Below, piece after piece: positions 13,906 to 27,527 of a stretch of 64,000 nt of DNA. The notes beneath the pieces were generated by a model, which was not told where the DNA came from, made no database searches, and saw only the letters and a program-made list of their open reading frames with translations. The first letter of the stretch is position 1; every line of letters starts with the position of its first letter. Source of the DNA: Macropodus opercularis (Eukaryota; Chordata; Actinopteri; Anabantiformes; Osphronemidae); NCBI GenBank assembly GCA_030770545.1, contig CM061102.1, positions 6,189,501 to 6,253,500 on the forward strand. Reading direction: 5' to 3'. A program made the translations under genes and the position numbers.

Positions 13906-16900
13906 GCCCGAAATATTATTCATCTGGTATTTTGTTAAATCTGGCCATGGAACCTGTGGAACTCCAATGAGTCAGGGACATCATGAATTAAAAAACTATT
14001 CTGAAACATTACTTCAAGTAAGCAGTACAATTGGCCTCCCATCCTCAGTGTAAGTTTAGTCTTTGATGATTATGATAAATTAAAAGATACAATCAGAATT
14101 TTCAGTGTTAGGATGTCACAGTATTGCGAACCAAAGGATGTGATCTGGTCCACGTCTGCACCGCATTTAAATGACCAACTTAAGAAGGAAACTGGTGCAT
14201 CTCAAACAGAATACGGCCTTAAACTAAAACTGACTTAATCTTTGTCAGGTTTTCTTTAGGCACACAGAGAACAGAAAAGCCCAAATGACATGTTTGCTTA
14301 CATTTCCAAAGATCACAACAACCTACTGTGCCTGCGCCACACGTAACCTTCTGTCCACCACGCAGCAGGTAAATGACAACATCTTACCTGTTAGCACAGA
14401 TCAGCATCACGTTTGGTAAAATAGTGAAACATAGCATGATTATAAACCTTCTTAGTTAAATCCAGCATCTACACTTTAGAAAATCAGGAAACTATTTTTA
14501 CTCTAAAGCCCTGAAGAAAAACATGGAGGAAACCTCTAACAGGTGACAAACAAAAGCTCTCTGAAACTCCGCCTTCCAAATTTAAACTGGCCAATCAGGT
14601 CAGGACTCTATGGACGTCACACAAATTCCTCATTTTAACATGATCAAATTTAACAAATGTTTCTTTCAAAATGTAGGTACTTTACATTTATTATTTTATC
14701 ACTGATAACCAATGAACTTTATAAATACATATGTTAATGTTTATTTGTATTAATCTCACTGTTTCTTTCAATCTGAATTGATCTGAGCTCCTGGTCTTAC
14801 CAAACCACAGCTATTTGTCATATACTAGAGCAGACACGGACAAACTAAATAAAGTCAATTTTAACAAATTCGATTGTTGAAAACATATTAGTGTTTAATA
14901 TTAAAACACTTTATCTTTTCTGCGTGAACAGAATAGCTGCCTAATTAAACTCTGAGACCTTGACAGAGAGTGTTTTCATTGCACTCATTAACCAACATAA
15001 TCAGTCAACTCTTACTTGTGTCGAAACCCTCCCACCTCTGATCGGCGCCTTTCTGAAGCCTCTCTTTATGGAAAGAAGAAAAAAAACGCGTCTCAGAGGA
15101 CAACACACACGCAGCATAATTAGTAGCTAATTAGTTGAAACTGCTGGACTGAAAATGTCAACAGCATGTTTAACCATCACGCTGGACCACTGTTCCAAAA
15201 ACAACACAGACAGAAAGTGGGTGAACTGAACTGAGCAAAGGACAGTGAGGATCAAATGAGATCATTTTCTCTACCGTGTTGTTTTTTTACTCTCATACAT
15301 TCTCATCGGTTTCACACCTCGGCCTGAAACTCATCCACTTCCTCTCCCCACTCAACTTGCGCGGAGGCTGGAAGAATTAATGACCAGCTAAATTTATGAG
15401 GGAAAGTTATGAATAATGTTTACGTATTAATCATTCATGGTGGCCAGCCAAGCACATACACTACTGCTCCCCTAGAAATTACAGGCTCACCTCGGCAACA
15501 TAAATTATCCATCAGACTTCAGTCAGCCTTCACAGCACAGCGAGCCAAAGCCAAACAATCTTTACAAAATATAGATGCATGCAAAGCCAAGCTTCCCTGA
15601 CCGACAGTGTTTACATATGACTGACACTCTCTGGTTTTGTTTATTGGCTTTACCTGCACTGTCAAGATGAAAATGCGTTTTTCTATAAATACTGTACCTT
15701 TGCTCTTCCATTTTTTGCGCTACAATATTTCTTCGAATAAACATGTTGGAAGTGACTTTTCATGTGTCTTTCACTCATTCATTTATGTGCACTTTCCAGA
15801 TAGGCTACGCTTCACTGTTGCAGACAAACAGTGAAGTTACGCAGCAAATGGCCTGCACTTACTGTAAATGGTGCTTTTCTTTCTTTCTGGCACTCAAAGA
15901 GCTTTAACACCAGTGTCAGTGTCTTAACCTGAGAATCCAGGATTCAAACCACAGCGCGTCAAGTCAAGTGGTCAGCTACTGTATGTGCACCAGCAAATGG
16001 GAGACTACAGGGTCAACACACACACGCAAGAGGAGTAAATAAAGGTGAAGGTCAGTACTGCTGTCTTCAGAAAGCACATGCAGTAGACGATATAATATTT
16101 ATCTCAGTTTACGGCAAGAAGGAAACATGATATGGTGACATATAGGTAAGAGTAAGAGAAAACGCATCCTGCAACAAAACACACGCCTCAAAGGACAATG
16201 ACCACAATCATTTGCTTGCCTCCGTTTATGGAACAAATGAACTTATGAATGTATGTGTGTAAAGTGTAAACGACATTAAAAGTGTTTTGTATTTATTTAG
16301 AATCACTATGTGTTTAACATGGACTCATCCGAACTGTTACCTTCTAGGACTCAGAGGAGAGAGAGGAGTCAAAGGGACAAAAGAGGACAGGCTGCGTTGA
16401 AAATCCTCGCTCTGTCTGCGTTATTGGTCCAGTGCAACACACGCAGCAGAAAGCCAGCACAATAATTAGTTTCACAGGAGCAGTGTGTTTAAGAACGATA
16501 AGCTTTGCTTTGGGTGAAGAGGAGTCAGCAGATGAGTGTAGCTGCTTGTTATCTGGGCAGAGCAGACGGAAAGAGGCACACTGCTGTAATAACTTTGAGA
16601 AACAGAGGTGAAGGGAGAGGAGGGATGCTGCAAAGTAGCACATTATAATAGATCAGAATCTGCACATTTTCCCACCAGTACTGCTTCAAATTGGGATCAG
16701 TACATTTGTAGAGACTCAGAAGGCTATGTATGCTAATGATGAGAAGACCACGTTCCTGTGTTGGCCTTTTAAAGAAATTGTGTTTCTATGGCCAGCAGTG
16801 ACCAAGAACAGACACGCGAGCTCGAGCCGCAGAGAAAGACCAGATAATTGCCAGTAAGCGTTGGTTCTGGTGCTCACACAAGTTCACAGGCGTCATCGAT

Positions 16901-18754
16901 GCGTGCCACAATCATTATTCATGGTGCGTCGCAATTGCAGGGCTGCTCGTGGCGCAGTGCATGTCAGGATGCGCTTGTCAAGTAAGTCTGACCACCATAT
17001 GATGCGAGGAAGAGGAACAAAAGAGGATGTGGCTGCCTGAAAATCGGTCAGAGCTTAGCGCAAGAAAGTTGTTTTATCAGTTTATTTTGAATATCAAAGA
17101 GCGTGGGAGAATTGGATTAAGAACATGCATCATTTGGTTTATAATGTCTTTGTATTGTAAATGTTCAGCAACTCCTAAAGTCGGACACTGAGTGGATGTT
17201 TCTGTAGTCAGCTATCAGTGTTTTTAAAATGGTACAAAACACTGTACTGTACATCATCTGTACTGAATCTACTTCAGGGCTGATAGAATCAGAGCACATC
17301 CTGGCTCTCACTGTATAAATCTGTGAATACATAAATAAATGAGAAAAGATGACAATGCTGACAGGGTGTGACTTTTCCATGTTAAGCCTGCCATTTGGTC
17401 CTTTGTCATCTGGACAAGCCTGTCGAGCCGAGCGAGAGAGGTTTGATTTGAATTCTTTTCTTCGGAGCCAGTCACCTTGTCAGAGCTATTCTTCTCACTG
17501 GCAGAAGGCAAAAGAGCACTCAGCAGGTGTTACTGGGCTGCTCATTCCTCCCGCGCGTTCAGTGAGAACACAAAAACCCGGGTTTTAAAGAATTCAGAAA
17601 TGCATGAAGTATCGATTTCTACAATTTACAGTAATTGGTTTCAGGTCTAGCTCTGAATCATTCATTCGGGTCACCCCTCTTCTCCATTTTAAAGCATGTT
17701 ACTAAGGCATCAGGCAAGTACATGGCAGAGACAAATGCTCAGCTCGAATGGAAAACTCCATACGTATTTATTTCTTGAAGGTAAAACTGCTAATCTGACA
17801 TGAAAAACAAAGAAAAGGTTTTAATATTTTTGCATTGTTGTCTGTGTAGAGGATTCAAATGAACAAGAGGATTCAAAATCTGCTCCAAACTGCTAATGTC
17901 ATGTTAACGTCCTTACAGTGGACACATCAGCACACTGGACTCACAAGTGAAAACCTCACTTACTTACCTGACTTGACAAGCAGCAACATGCTTGGAGCTT
18001 GATTTGTATTCAATATGTGCAAAACTTTCCTCTTGGTGTTTGCTACTTGTGTTGGTCTGGTCATAATGTGAAATGTTACCACCAGCAGGGGGGCAGCAGG
18101 AAAGTGTTGTTGTTCTTCATGTTCAGAGCAGATGAGCAGTGCAGAGGCACTGGTCTAATCTAAGTTTGCTTTTTAAACAGCAGGAAAACCCACAAACAGC
18201 AAGAAACTATATAAATAAACTGCACCAAATGGCTGCTTTAAATCTCTTAGCATCTGCTTCATGTAGAAAACTCACTGTATTCTACATTTCCTGATCAGAA
18301 AGTTCTGATGGCTGCTTCATGTGACCTTGACATATTTCTAAATGTACCTACAGACACCGGTAATTATTTATTTGATACCCAACGCGTACACTTTAATCTA
18401 AGTGTTACCCAGTGCTGTTTAAAGAACAATAAAATGTTGAAGAGTGTGCTTTACTACGGACCAGTTCACATTTAAATGTTTAATGCAGACAAAAATCCAG
18501 TTCCCAGGCTCTTTAGTTCACCAATCTTAATTAGCAGAGGGGAGATAACAAAGAGCAAGTTGCAAATGTGGCCTCGGAGCAGTGACTCATACATAATATG
18601 CATTAGAATAATTCCCTTTTCATAAAAATGACACATTTGAGCTGATTCCCCTCACGTTGTCAAGCCGTCATTTTGCCTGTCAAACGGAAATGCCGCAAAG
18701 GTTTTGACCAATAGATTGTACATCGAACAACTGGGTAATATGCACACATTGTGG
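13906..18754. other. Gene desert; no gene seen
   Basis: No coding similarity on either strand. The one structured item is a TAATTAG inverted repeat at 15,117-15,133. Near 15,940 a short 'ggattcaaacc' word resembles the B box of tRNA-derived SINEs, but too little surrounds it to call an element. At about 18,080-18,100 a CTCF-like word is disrupted by an extra G. Confidence 0.55.
15117..15133. promoter_or_regulatory. TAATTAG inverted repeat, 3-bp spacer
   Basis: TAATTAG (15,117-15,123) is followed after TAG by CTAATTA (15,127-15,133), an exact 7-bp inverted repeat. Paired TAAT cores facing each other with about 3 bp between them are the classic arrangement for cooperative paired-class homeodomain dimers. 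The function is inferred from the motif only. Confidence 0.3.
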
Positions 18755-18990
18755 TCATCCATCCATTTCCTTGGGTCCAGACAATCCTCTCTGTAGCTCC
18801 CAATGGTTAAGAGTTAAAATTTAGGGCACTATGTGTAAATGTGTGTCCAAGCTAGAAAAAACCCTTTTTTTGCTTGTTCTTATGTGTTAGTTAATACTTT
18901 CGGTATCCTCCCACAATCAAAACTCATGTGTCATAGTCAGGTTAATTGGAGATCGTAAACTTGTCCAGGGTCTGGTCCGTAACAGCCATT
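18755..18990 (+). repeat. Degenerate teleost interspersed repeat
   Basis: Two adjoining diverged pieces can be recognised. 18,770-18,847 has 'tccttgggtccagacaatcc', 'gctcccaatggttaagag' and 'atgtgtaaatgtgtgtcc', resembling the tRNA-derived SINE-like unit common in fish. 18,908-18,982 has 'ctcccacaatcaaaactcat', 'gtcaggttaattggagatcg' and 'ttgtccagggtctgg', resembling the L2-like retroposon 3' region. A 'catccatccatttcc' word at the left edge is the usual ATGG-type tail seen in reverse. Both pieces are old and without coding capacity. The exact family was not determined. Confidence 0.5.
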
Positions 18991-21900
18991 AAGTGATCAT
19001 AATGTAATGTGAACTGATGGAGAAGATGCAGATCACATTTCTTAATCCTCCTTCTATTCAGAATGAGTCTGAGCTCAACCAGGAAGCTTTAACCGCGATT
19101 CAAAATCCTCCTGACGCTATCGTGATCAAGGTTAGAAGTGATATTAGACACGATGTTCACCACACGGCCACACAAATGATTACGACAGACACCTCCAGCT
19201 GTGAAATTAAGCCATGATGATAGTTGCAGGTTATTAAGGTGCCAAACTGTTGCACAAAGATGATTATGAGCGTGTGTACAGTACGTGTGTCACAGCCTTA
19301 ATGATGCATCACGGCCTGGGGGCTCTCTATGGATAGTGCATATGGTTCACTGCTGGCTGAAACTGCCAGGCAGCGCAAACACAAAACAATAACACCACTA
19401 AAGACGCACAACAGTGGCTGACTCACCGAGACCTGAAACTGATCGCACGCAAACGACTGGAGAGCCAGAGAGAAAGCGACACCTTTTCCCCAAGAACTGT
19501 CGAGGATGAAAATCCCTTCAGACGTCACAAAGTCAGCTGACTGTCACATGAAAATCAAAAAGATGAGTCGATATATATCTCAAAGATGCCGACAAGCGCG
19601 TTTGAAGTTGAAAAGTCAATCAATCACAGTTTTAGTGTGAAACATGATTTAAGCTTTCGCAGAATAATGTACAGTATGATGTCACTTATTGTCCTAATAA
19701 TTAAATGATTCAGTTTTACTTCTTTAACATGCGCCATATAAAAGTACTGAACCGTTAATCACACTGTCGCTGCAGTGTCAACACACTTCATCAGTGAGAC
19801 TCTGTGGGAGATCTAAACAGTGCACAGCCATTCATAACAATGTACTGTGAAGCCTTTACATGACAGCTCTGCATGGATAGCATAGATTTGGATTTAGAGT
19901 CTGAGACTTGACAGCAGGGGAAATAAGCACAGCGAGAGGCCTGACGCTGCCTCGTCCTCTGTCTGTCACGGGAAGTGACATCTGTATTCCTCTGATGGAT
20001 TACGAAGTCATTTACTTAAATATATTCTCAAGGTTTGTTTGCTGTGGTCTGTAATTCCTTCATTACGTTTTCTGCAGAGATTATAGCACAGCTGAAGAAA
20101 CGTATTAATACCGGAGCTGGCAATTAGAGGTGACAGTTTTAGTGCAAAAATAGTTGGCAATGACGACTCCACACTTCACCTGCATTTAATCTGTGTGTGT
20201 GTGTGTGTGTTTCCATGGGTTCATAACCAAGCAAACACAAATGCATGTAATCCAGTTATACACAGTAATTATTCCTGACCTTGGAATGAGAATTAATCTG
20301 TTACCATCTTAACACAGTGACCGCGTCAGGAAACGGTAGACGAACGATAAATGAGAGAAGACAGACTAACTCACGGTGACTATGCACAGTGTGATGACGT
20401 GACAAACTTGGTGTCAAGGTTTAAGACACAACTGTGCTCTGCGCTGACTGGGAGATGGTTGACCCAGTCATGCTTACTGGCTATAAGAGCACCACTCATG
20501 AAACAAACAAACAATAGAAATACAAATTCTTTAAGACATGTATCATGTTTTCATTCTTCAGTAGGACCTCACAGCCTCAGCTCTGACCCAGGTCCACAAT
20601 AGTGTTAAGGTAGACTTCACTCTCCTGTTACACTCCTGGTCCCAGGATTCAAAATCATTTCCAAACACCTCTGTCAGTTGGCGGATCGCATACACTCTCC
20701 GCTTGTTGGAGGATTTCTAATGGAGAGGACGATTGGAGCTGAACTGTGCAGGCTGTGTTTTTATTTGCTGATGTGATTCATTAGCTGTACCATGACAACA
20801 TGGCACGGTGCTCAGCTCTGATCTGACATCACCTTCGTCTGGTTTGCTGCTTGCTCCATAACCTGCATTTAACACATTGTTTCAACTGTTTCAAGACCAG
20901 TTGGCCAAATGTAGCTGGATGGACCCTGATGAGCAGGTAGTGAGAAGAGACATTGTATAGCAGCTGTACAATTAATTGCAATGACTGCATAGAGGCTGGG
21001 GTGTCGGGCACCTGGGTGTCGATAATGAGTCAGCTTAGCCCGTTTTCCTTTGAGATGACTATCACTCATGATTGTGGATGTTTGACAGTGTCCTGCAGAA
21101 AACAAGTTTTAATCAAAGCTCAGTGATCAACGTCAGCTGAAGGCTCAGTGCGTCAATCAAACAAGATCAAAACTGTTGCCCCAGCAACAAACTTCAAAAA
21201 CCTTGTCATCACTTTGTAACTTCACATAATCTGGTTTACATCAATAAAAAAATATGTTTGTCAACAAGGCATCAAAATCACTGTACAGTATTTAAGAGCG
21301 ATGGACCAGAGGAGTCTAGCACAGGACTTTTTTGGTGAACTGCCAGCCACAACAGTCATCCATCATGTGTGTCACTCTGTTATTTAATTTGCACAGCTTT
21401 GGCCCTGGTTTTCATCTCTGTGCTGTCTCTCCCCAGAGCAATGATTACAACTCTGAACTCCAAGCAAAGTTATATTTTATGCTAATGAATTAATGCACCC
21501 TTTCCCATTTTCGGCTCAAATGTGCTGCTTGCCCGCGCCAAACCGAAAAATCAAATCAGTGTTGTCATTTGCAGCTGATTTGTTAAGGTCCCAGCTCACT
21601 TTCCTTCCTTTCCCTCAGCATGTTTGATGAGACAGCACAGCTGTGTTCCTGTTAGTGATTCTGATAACTCCAAATTAAATGCCGTCTGACAGAGTTGGCC
21701 CATTAATAAGGAATCACAAACGTCAAGTTGACTCAGATCAATAAATTAAACGCTGTATAAATTCAGCCTCCACTCGGTGCCACAGTACAAATGAACAGCT
21801 TTGACTGACTTTTAATAGGTTCAGACGTGACGTTCAGACAATAGTCATTATTGTCATCAATTTGTCACTTAAGAATTTGTCATTACGGTTATCATTATTA

Positions 21901-24900
21901 TTTGCAGACCTATATAAGCAGACACTGTCTAACTAGAAGGTGATGTGTTTCAAAAATGTATTTGTCTTTTAGATTTAACCTCTTGTAGATGTCACACACC
22001 TCATGGGGGCAATTAAAGTAATTTCATGCCCTTGGGCTCGATTGCTTCAACGTCCTTGTTCCTTCTCACCGTCTTGTAGTCTCACATTTTTTTCAGCTGT
22101 GTCACTTTGTCAAAGTCACAAAGGTGTGTATCATTATCTCCGACAACGAGTCTGTACAAAAAAAAAGTCTCCTTATAACTGAGCTTCTCTAGTTATGCCA
22201 CACTTTTAAGTTTCTTCAGTATAAAGGTAATCTGGTTGTCTGTACATCCACTGATACATTTGAAAAGAAAGTACTAACAGTACTTGAGCAAACTTTTAAT
22301 GAGTCACTTGTGAGCTTCTTGGTCAGTGTTGCACTAACCATGCAAAACAGGGAACTGCCTGTAGGCACCAGTGTCACTCTGCAATATAAATTATGAATAT
22401 TTCTAAGCATAAATAAAGCACGGGATCACCAAAAACAAAACAACCTGCCTTATTATCTAATGCAAACACTTTTTAGTATGGTGTTTTAAAATATACATAA
22501 TTCTATAATATTTCTTGCATTAAGAAAAGGCAGCAGTGAGAGAGAGAAAGGCTGAACGCAAAACCTTCAATGTTTGGCTTATATTGGTGACTCAATTGCG
22601 ATTCAGGTTCCGTACTTTCCAACTTTATTTGTGTTTTAATCAAATCACAACGCAACGACTTGGGGGCAGATTGTTTTTTAACCATAGTCAAACCATGAAC
22701 AATGCAAAGACAGTGATGGGAGCAGAGGGTTAATAGAGGTGCGATGGCTTCGTTGTGCTCCAGGGCTCCTGTTGTAGGTTAGTCTGGCCATGATGTTGAT
22801 ACAATATGCCAACATTTTAATGTCATTATATTGCTGGTTATAAGCACAAGCTTGGTTTTAATTAGAGAGAGTCATAAGTGTTGTTGTCACATTGTTTTAT
22901 CACAACGATGAAAATGGTTCAATTAATTTACTGGATGTACTGTTTTTGCCATTAGACTCGACAACATGATGCTGTTTAAATAAATTAAGGTTCGGTGTTT
23001 TACTGTGTTTACTTAGGCAATCTACGTAGAAAATGGCCACATTTTACAAATATTTGCCATGTTCACTTTAATTGAAGTGTTCAATTGTCTGACGAATGAC
23101 TCTAAGCATTTTCTGTTCCAGCTTTTATATTCTGTGCTGGCAGATTCACAGGTCAAAGTTCAAGTCTGGCTGAAAAGAAATGTGATGTGGGAGCTTTGGT
23201 AGTAACTGGAAGCATCGTCTCCACCCCCGGAAACAATGGACCAACACACATCCCATCAGAGAGGACGCATAGCATCCAACGCCAATGACTCTGAAGATGC
23301 AGACACAGATGGCTGATGGGTAACTTCTGCAGATCCGAACTAAATGTATCTCACTTGCTTTCCTGTCCGTGTGTCTGCATTTCTGATGTGAGCGTGTTCC
23401 TGCGTGTATGTGGAGATGCCCTTTGCAAATCCTTCGGCGTGATCTTGTTTTTTGTCCCCAGCTAAAGCCAATTGATTCTCCACAGGCTGGTGGCTGGGAG
23501 CCACTGTTTTCAGTCAGGCTCCAATGAGCTGGTGGGCGTGTGGAGTTCTCCATCGTAGCGAGGGCCACACGGCTCAAAATATGGTGGCACATCAAATTAA
23601 AACGTGCAATTGTGAAAACAATAGAGTGACATGGTTAAATTGTATCTGAATTCAAACTAGAAATTGGAGACATCTAGTAAGACAGATCACAGAAGGAAAC
23701 TAATGCAATTTTTTCAAAAGCAAAACATCTGAGCTTAAATATGAGCAGATGTGGCGCTGATGAGCTAAAATGTGTGATCTGCGTGGTTTTCTTACTACGC
23801 TAATGTTTACTAAATAGTTGCCAGACTGATCAATGCACTGTGATGCGAGGTGGTGGATATCTTTTCTCTGAGGCCTAGCTGGTATTAAACTCATCGTTTT
23901 GTGTATTAAATAATATAACATTTCATTTAAACCTTAAAAGGCCCAAAAGAGCCATCACACAGGTCAAATATGATTTTACAGCACTGTAGTTTTTCTGTAG
24001 TCGTGGGGCTAAAACCGCTACTGTATGAGTTCTTAAAGAAAGACACGTGACTACAGTTCAACAGTGGAACTCAGTCAGGTCACCTGTTTGAACAAACACT
24101 TCTGTGTGTGTGTGTTTGTGTGTGATCGACTGCTATCACAAAAGTGAGAATTTGTCACTCGCATCCCAGCTGCGTGTTTGCTAAGTGTGAACCGAGTGAA
24201 GAGAGATGGGGGCATTAAGACACAGGCGTGTGGTAATGCCAGATGGTGAAGAGCACACTCAGCCGTCCTATTATCCGAATAGACGTCAGAAGGAAGAGGC
24301 AAAAGCACGAGATGAGTCATCTGTTTCCTGCCTTCTCGTGTCGCTGCTTTCACATCCAGCCTAATAAAATTGCGTTTGTTGCAACGCCAGGTATCGGATT
24401 TTTTCTTTCCCATTACCGAAACGTAGATTAGAGCTCAAGAAGAAACACATCGAGCTGCAATTTACACTTTACACAGTTGTTGTCCTGTTTTCAAGGAACA
24501 ATACATACATACAAAAGTATAACTGATTTTAAACATACAGATACAAGTATAACAATTTTTTCACACACACACTAAAAAAGCTTAACTTGGATGCCTTCCA
24601 GTCTTATTTACACACTTCAGATAACATCCTCTGAACTGAACCGACGGCTAAAATTGGAAATCTCACTCAAGCAGGGAGAAATATCTATTTGAAAGCATGA
24701 ACGTCTTACTCCAATCAGTAATCTGCCACAGTATACTCCAAACTCCCTTGATCTTTTAGTACCAGTCCACTTCCTCTTCAGGGCTGAATTCAGAAATCGC
24801 ACATCTCTCGGTCACGGAAAAGTATACTCGTCATCACATTTAATGCAAGACATTCGCACTGAGAGCTGATTGACCACGTGGCGTTTCAGTGGGTAGCTAC

Positions 24901-27453
24901 CAAATTAGTACAGCGTAGAGGAGATTTCCCTTAAAACCTTTCGAATCCAGCAGGGCCAACGGTCTGCCATGCGCTGCACTGGCGACGGTGGGTGATCCCG
25001 CGTCGCCCACGTCGCTTCTGCTGCCTCACTCTCTCAATCCATCCCACAGTCTGTACTACTGTCAGCCTGTGTCCCTGCGATCTGTAGATTTCTGCAGTAC
25101 TCCACACCTGCCACTCACTCTGGATCTGCTCGGTCTCCACCCTTGAGGCTGATTCGACTTCTAGGTAAAGAGTACAAGTCGCATGCCTCCGTCTCCATGT
25201 GGCTCAGATGATGCAGTATCACATATTTGTATTTTCTTTTTCCAGGATAATTATGTTTTAAAGGTAACCTCACAGACTCTACAGTGACATACTGTACCAT
25301 GCTGCACTGGCAATTTAATTACTCTGCTTTCTAAACCTAAGCCAAATGATTACATGGTCATCATCTAAATGTATAATGACTGCTTCCCCCTCTTGCCAGG
25401 AGCTCTCCTCTTTATCTGCTCTCACTCTTTGTCCTTCAGTTTTCATATTTCACATCCTTCGCTTGTTCTCGCTGTCTCCATTTCTCTCTGTAACCTTGAG
25501 AGTTTGCTTTAATATTCATGGTGATTGAACCTGAGGGGAATTCAGCATGTCTCTCTAATTTATGTGAGATAAGCTTCATTATTCACCGGGTGATTTAATA
25601 TGCATCATAGGATTGGTGAGTGAACACATGAGGGGGGGAATCTGTGAAACCTCACAGACTCTGTACGCGGTTAGACGTCTGAAGAACTCTATAGCCCACG
25701 GTAGAGGAGTCTGTGCTCCGATTAGTTCTTTAGTTATCCATGCAGCATCACTATATGAACATCAGCATCCATCAACCCTCAGCTTTGTTCCACACTGAAA
25801 TCCTTTACTGTACATATGAGGTTTGGTCTCTCCTGAGATGATTCTATGGCTTTGGTCTCGCTCCTTAACACATTCCCTTTGATGTTGAGGGTCACTGTCC
25901 TGGTGCGTCACCCAAATTGAACTAAGCGTCCACTTCACACTCACATCATCCTGAAGGATACAAATAAACGTCAGCAGTAAACTACATTAATATTACATAC
26001 TGGAACGGTCCAAGTCCAAAATGACGTATGTGGTCGTCCTTGCGCACATTGATTCATATCCAGGTTGTGACACTGCCCAAGTATCAGTTGCTTGAATTGT
26101 AGTTAGGAAACAGTCTTGTCATCACTAAAAGGACATTAAAGTCACGTAAAGCAAAAGACTGCATCTGGCTAAAGAAAAAAATCTGTCCTTTGTCCCATCC
26201 TACAAGTAATTTACATCTAAATGATGGCAAGCTGTCCAGGCCCAGAGGCTGCAGATCAACGCTCAATCATTCTCCTTCCTGTATTTCACTGCTGGGACGA
26301 TGTTTTCATATTGGTTTGCCGTTTTCTCTTTACACCACACGTGGTGCTGCATGTTCCCTCCCAAAAAACATTGCAGCACACAGAGCCAAATGCCATCTTG
26401 GCACTCAGCAATGCTACTGGGAAAATGTTTTGTCGACTGAAGTCACTGAGGTAGAATTGGTCAGGAAAAACACTAAAATCCTCGTCTAGTCAGAGCCCAG
26501 ACTTCGACCCAGTAGCCTCGAGAGGGCATTTCACCCCAGACGTCTTCAGAATATTTCTGAACTGAGGCGTTTCTGTACGGAAGAATGGTCCAGAACACTG
26601 CAAATCCATTTCACAGCTATGTGCAAAGGATATCATGGGTTAACTTATTTCTTTCTACAAGCACATTAATGTTTAATTCTAATTTGTGAATGAATTGTTG
26701 GTGTGTTGCCTGCAATGATAAATTACGAGATGCATGCATCACATCAGCCTGGTTGCTTTGTTTGTACGTCCACATTTCTCAGATTGTGCACAGACACATC
26801 TGTCTATTCCTGCCGTGCCATAAGGTCCACATTCTTGCACCCCCTCCTCTTTGACACATCCCCTCTGCGTTATCTTTCCCTCCTCACCTCCCTATGCTAA
26901 AAAGGTCATTTGTATTCCAGAGTCAGGTTGGCAGGCTACGCTTATCTCCTCAGAGGGTCTTTGAAACGGCTCTGATTTCGCATGAAAAGGAGATTCCAAA
27001 GGCAAACTTGGTGACATCTCATGACATGTTAACAGACAGTGTTCAGAGCAGAGAGCTGACAGCTGCTGGCAGCAAAAGGTTATAATGGGAAATTAAGTCT
27101 TTGTTGCAGGCTTAAACAAAGTGCATAAATCCCTCGTGTATAAAAAAAGAAAAGAGACTTCCTACTACACTGGGCCTGTCTTTTAAACATATTACAACAG
27201 ACAGTTGCTCTAATATTATGACACCAGTCATCACAGATGTAAGGTAGTTGAATCTGTGGGAGCACGGAGGGGATTTTGTGAGGTTTGCGGCGAAATGTTA
27301 CGTTGCATAAATAAAACATAGACTACAGGTGTAACCATTTACAGGCCATGTCAACACACAATGTTGAACACAGAACATCGTCCTATTGCCCTTCAGCATA
27401 ACCGTGGTAATTTATAATTCACTTCACAACGTGTCAGGACACAGTTGTCTATG
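18991..27453. other. Gene desert, middle part; no gene seen
   Basis: No exon-like similarity was found on either strand. The longest open frame is 149 codons at 23,146-23,595 on the minus strand. Its translation has no domain, repeat or hydrophobic pattern I recognise, so it is not called as a gene. A (GT) microsatellite lies at 20,192-20,211. Near 21,911 there is an isolated TATATAA word with no supporting gene. Confidence 0.55.
20192..20211. repeat. (GT)10 microsatellite
   Basis: Twenty bases of uninterrupted GT dinucleotide in intergenic sequence. Probably polymorphic between individuals, with no functional context visible. Confidence 0.95.
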
Positions 27454-27527
27454 AACCCCAGGGTCAGTGGTTTGATTCTAGTTCCCTTGTCCACATGTCC
27501 ACATGTCCTTGGACAACAAACCATCTA
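27454..27527 (+). repeat. Degenerate tRNA-SINE-like repeat fragment
   Basis: The words 'cagtggtttgattctagttc' and 'gtccttggacaacaaacc' match, with decay, a fish repeat that reads roughly 'cagtggttcgaatccc ... gtccttgggcaagacac'. This is the same family suggested at 18,770. The 'ggtttgattc' word is where a pol III B box would lie, but it is mutated. Family assignment is from memory. Confidence 0.45.

Noticed and set aside
18079..18100. CTCF-like word CCAGCAGGGGGGCAGC
   Set aside because: It has six consecutive Gs where the consensus spacing allows five, so the two halves are out of register. It may be weak, but it cannot be called.
23146..23595. 149-codon open frame on the minus strand, the longest in the desert
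   Set aside because: The translation has no domain, repeat or hydrophobic pattern I recognise, contains scattered Cys/His without a zinc-finger spacing, and has no exon-type neighbours. A frame this long is expected occasionally in 38 kb of noncoding DNA.
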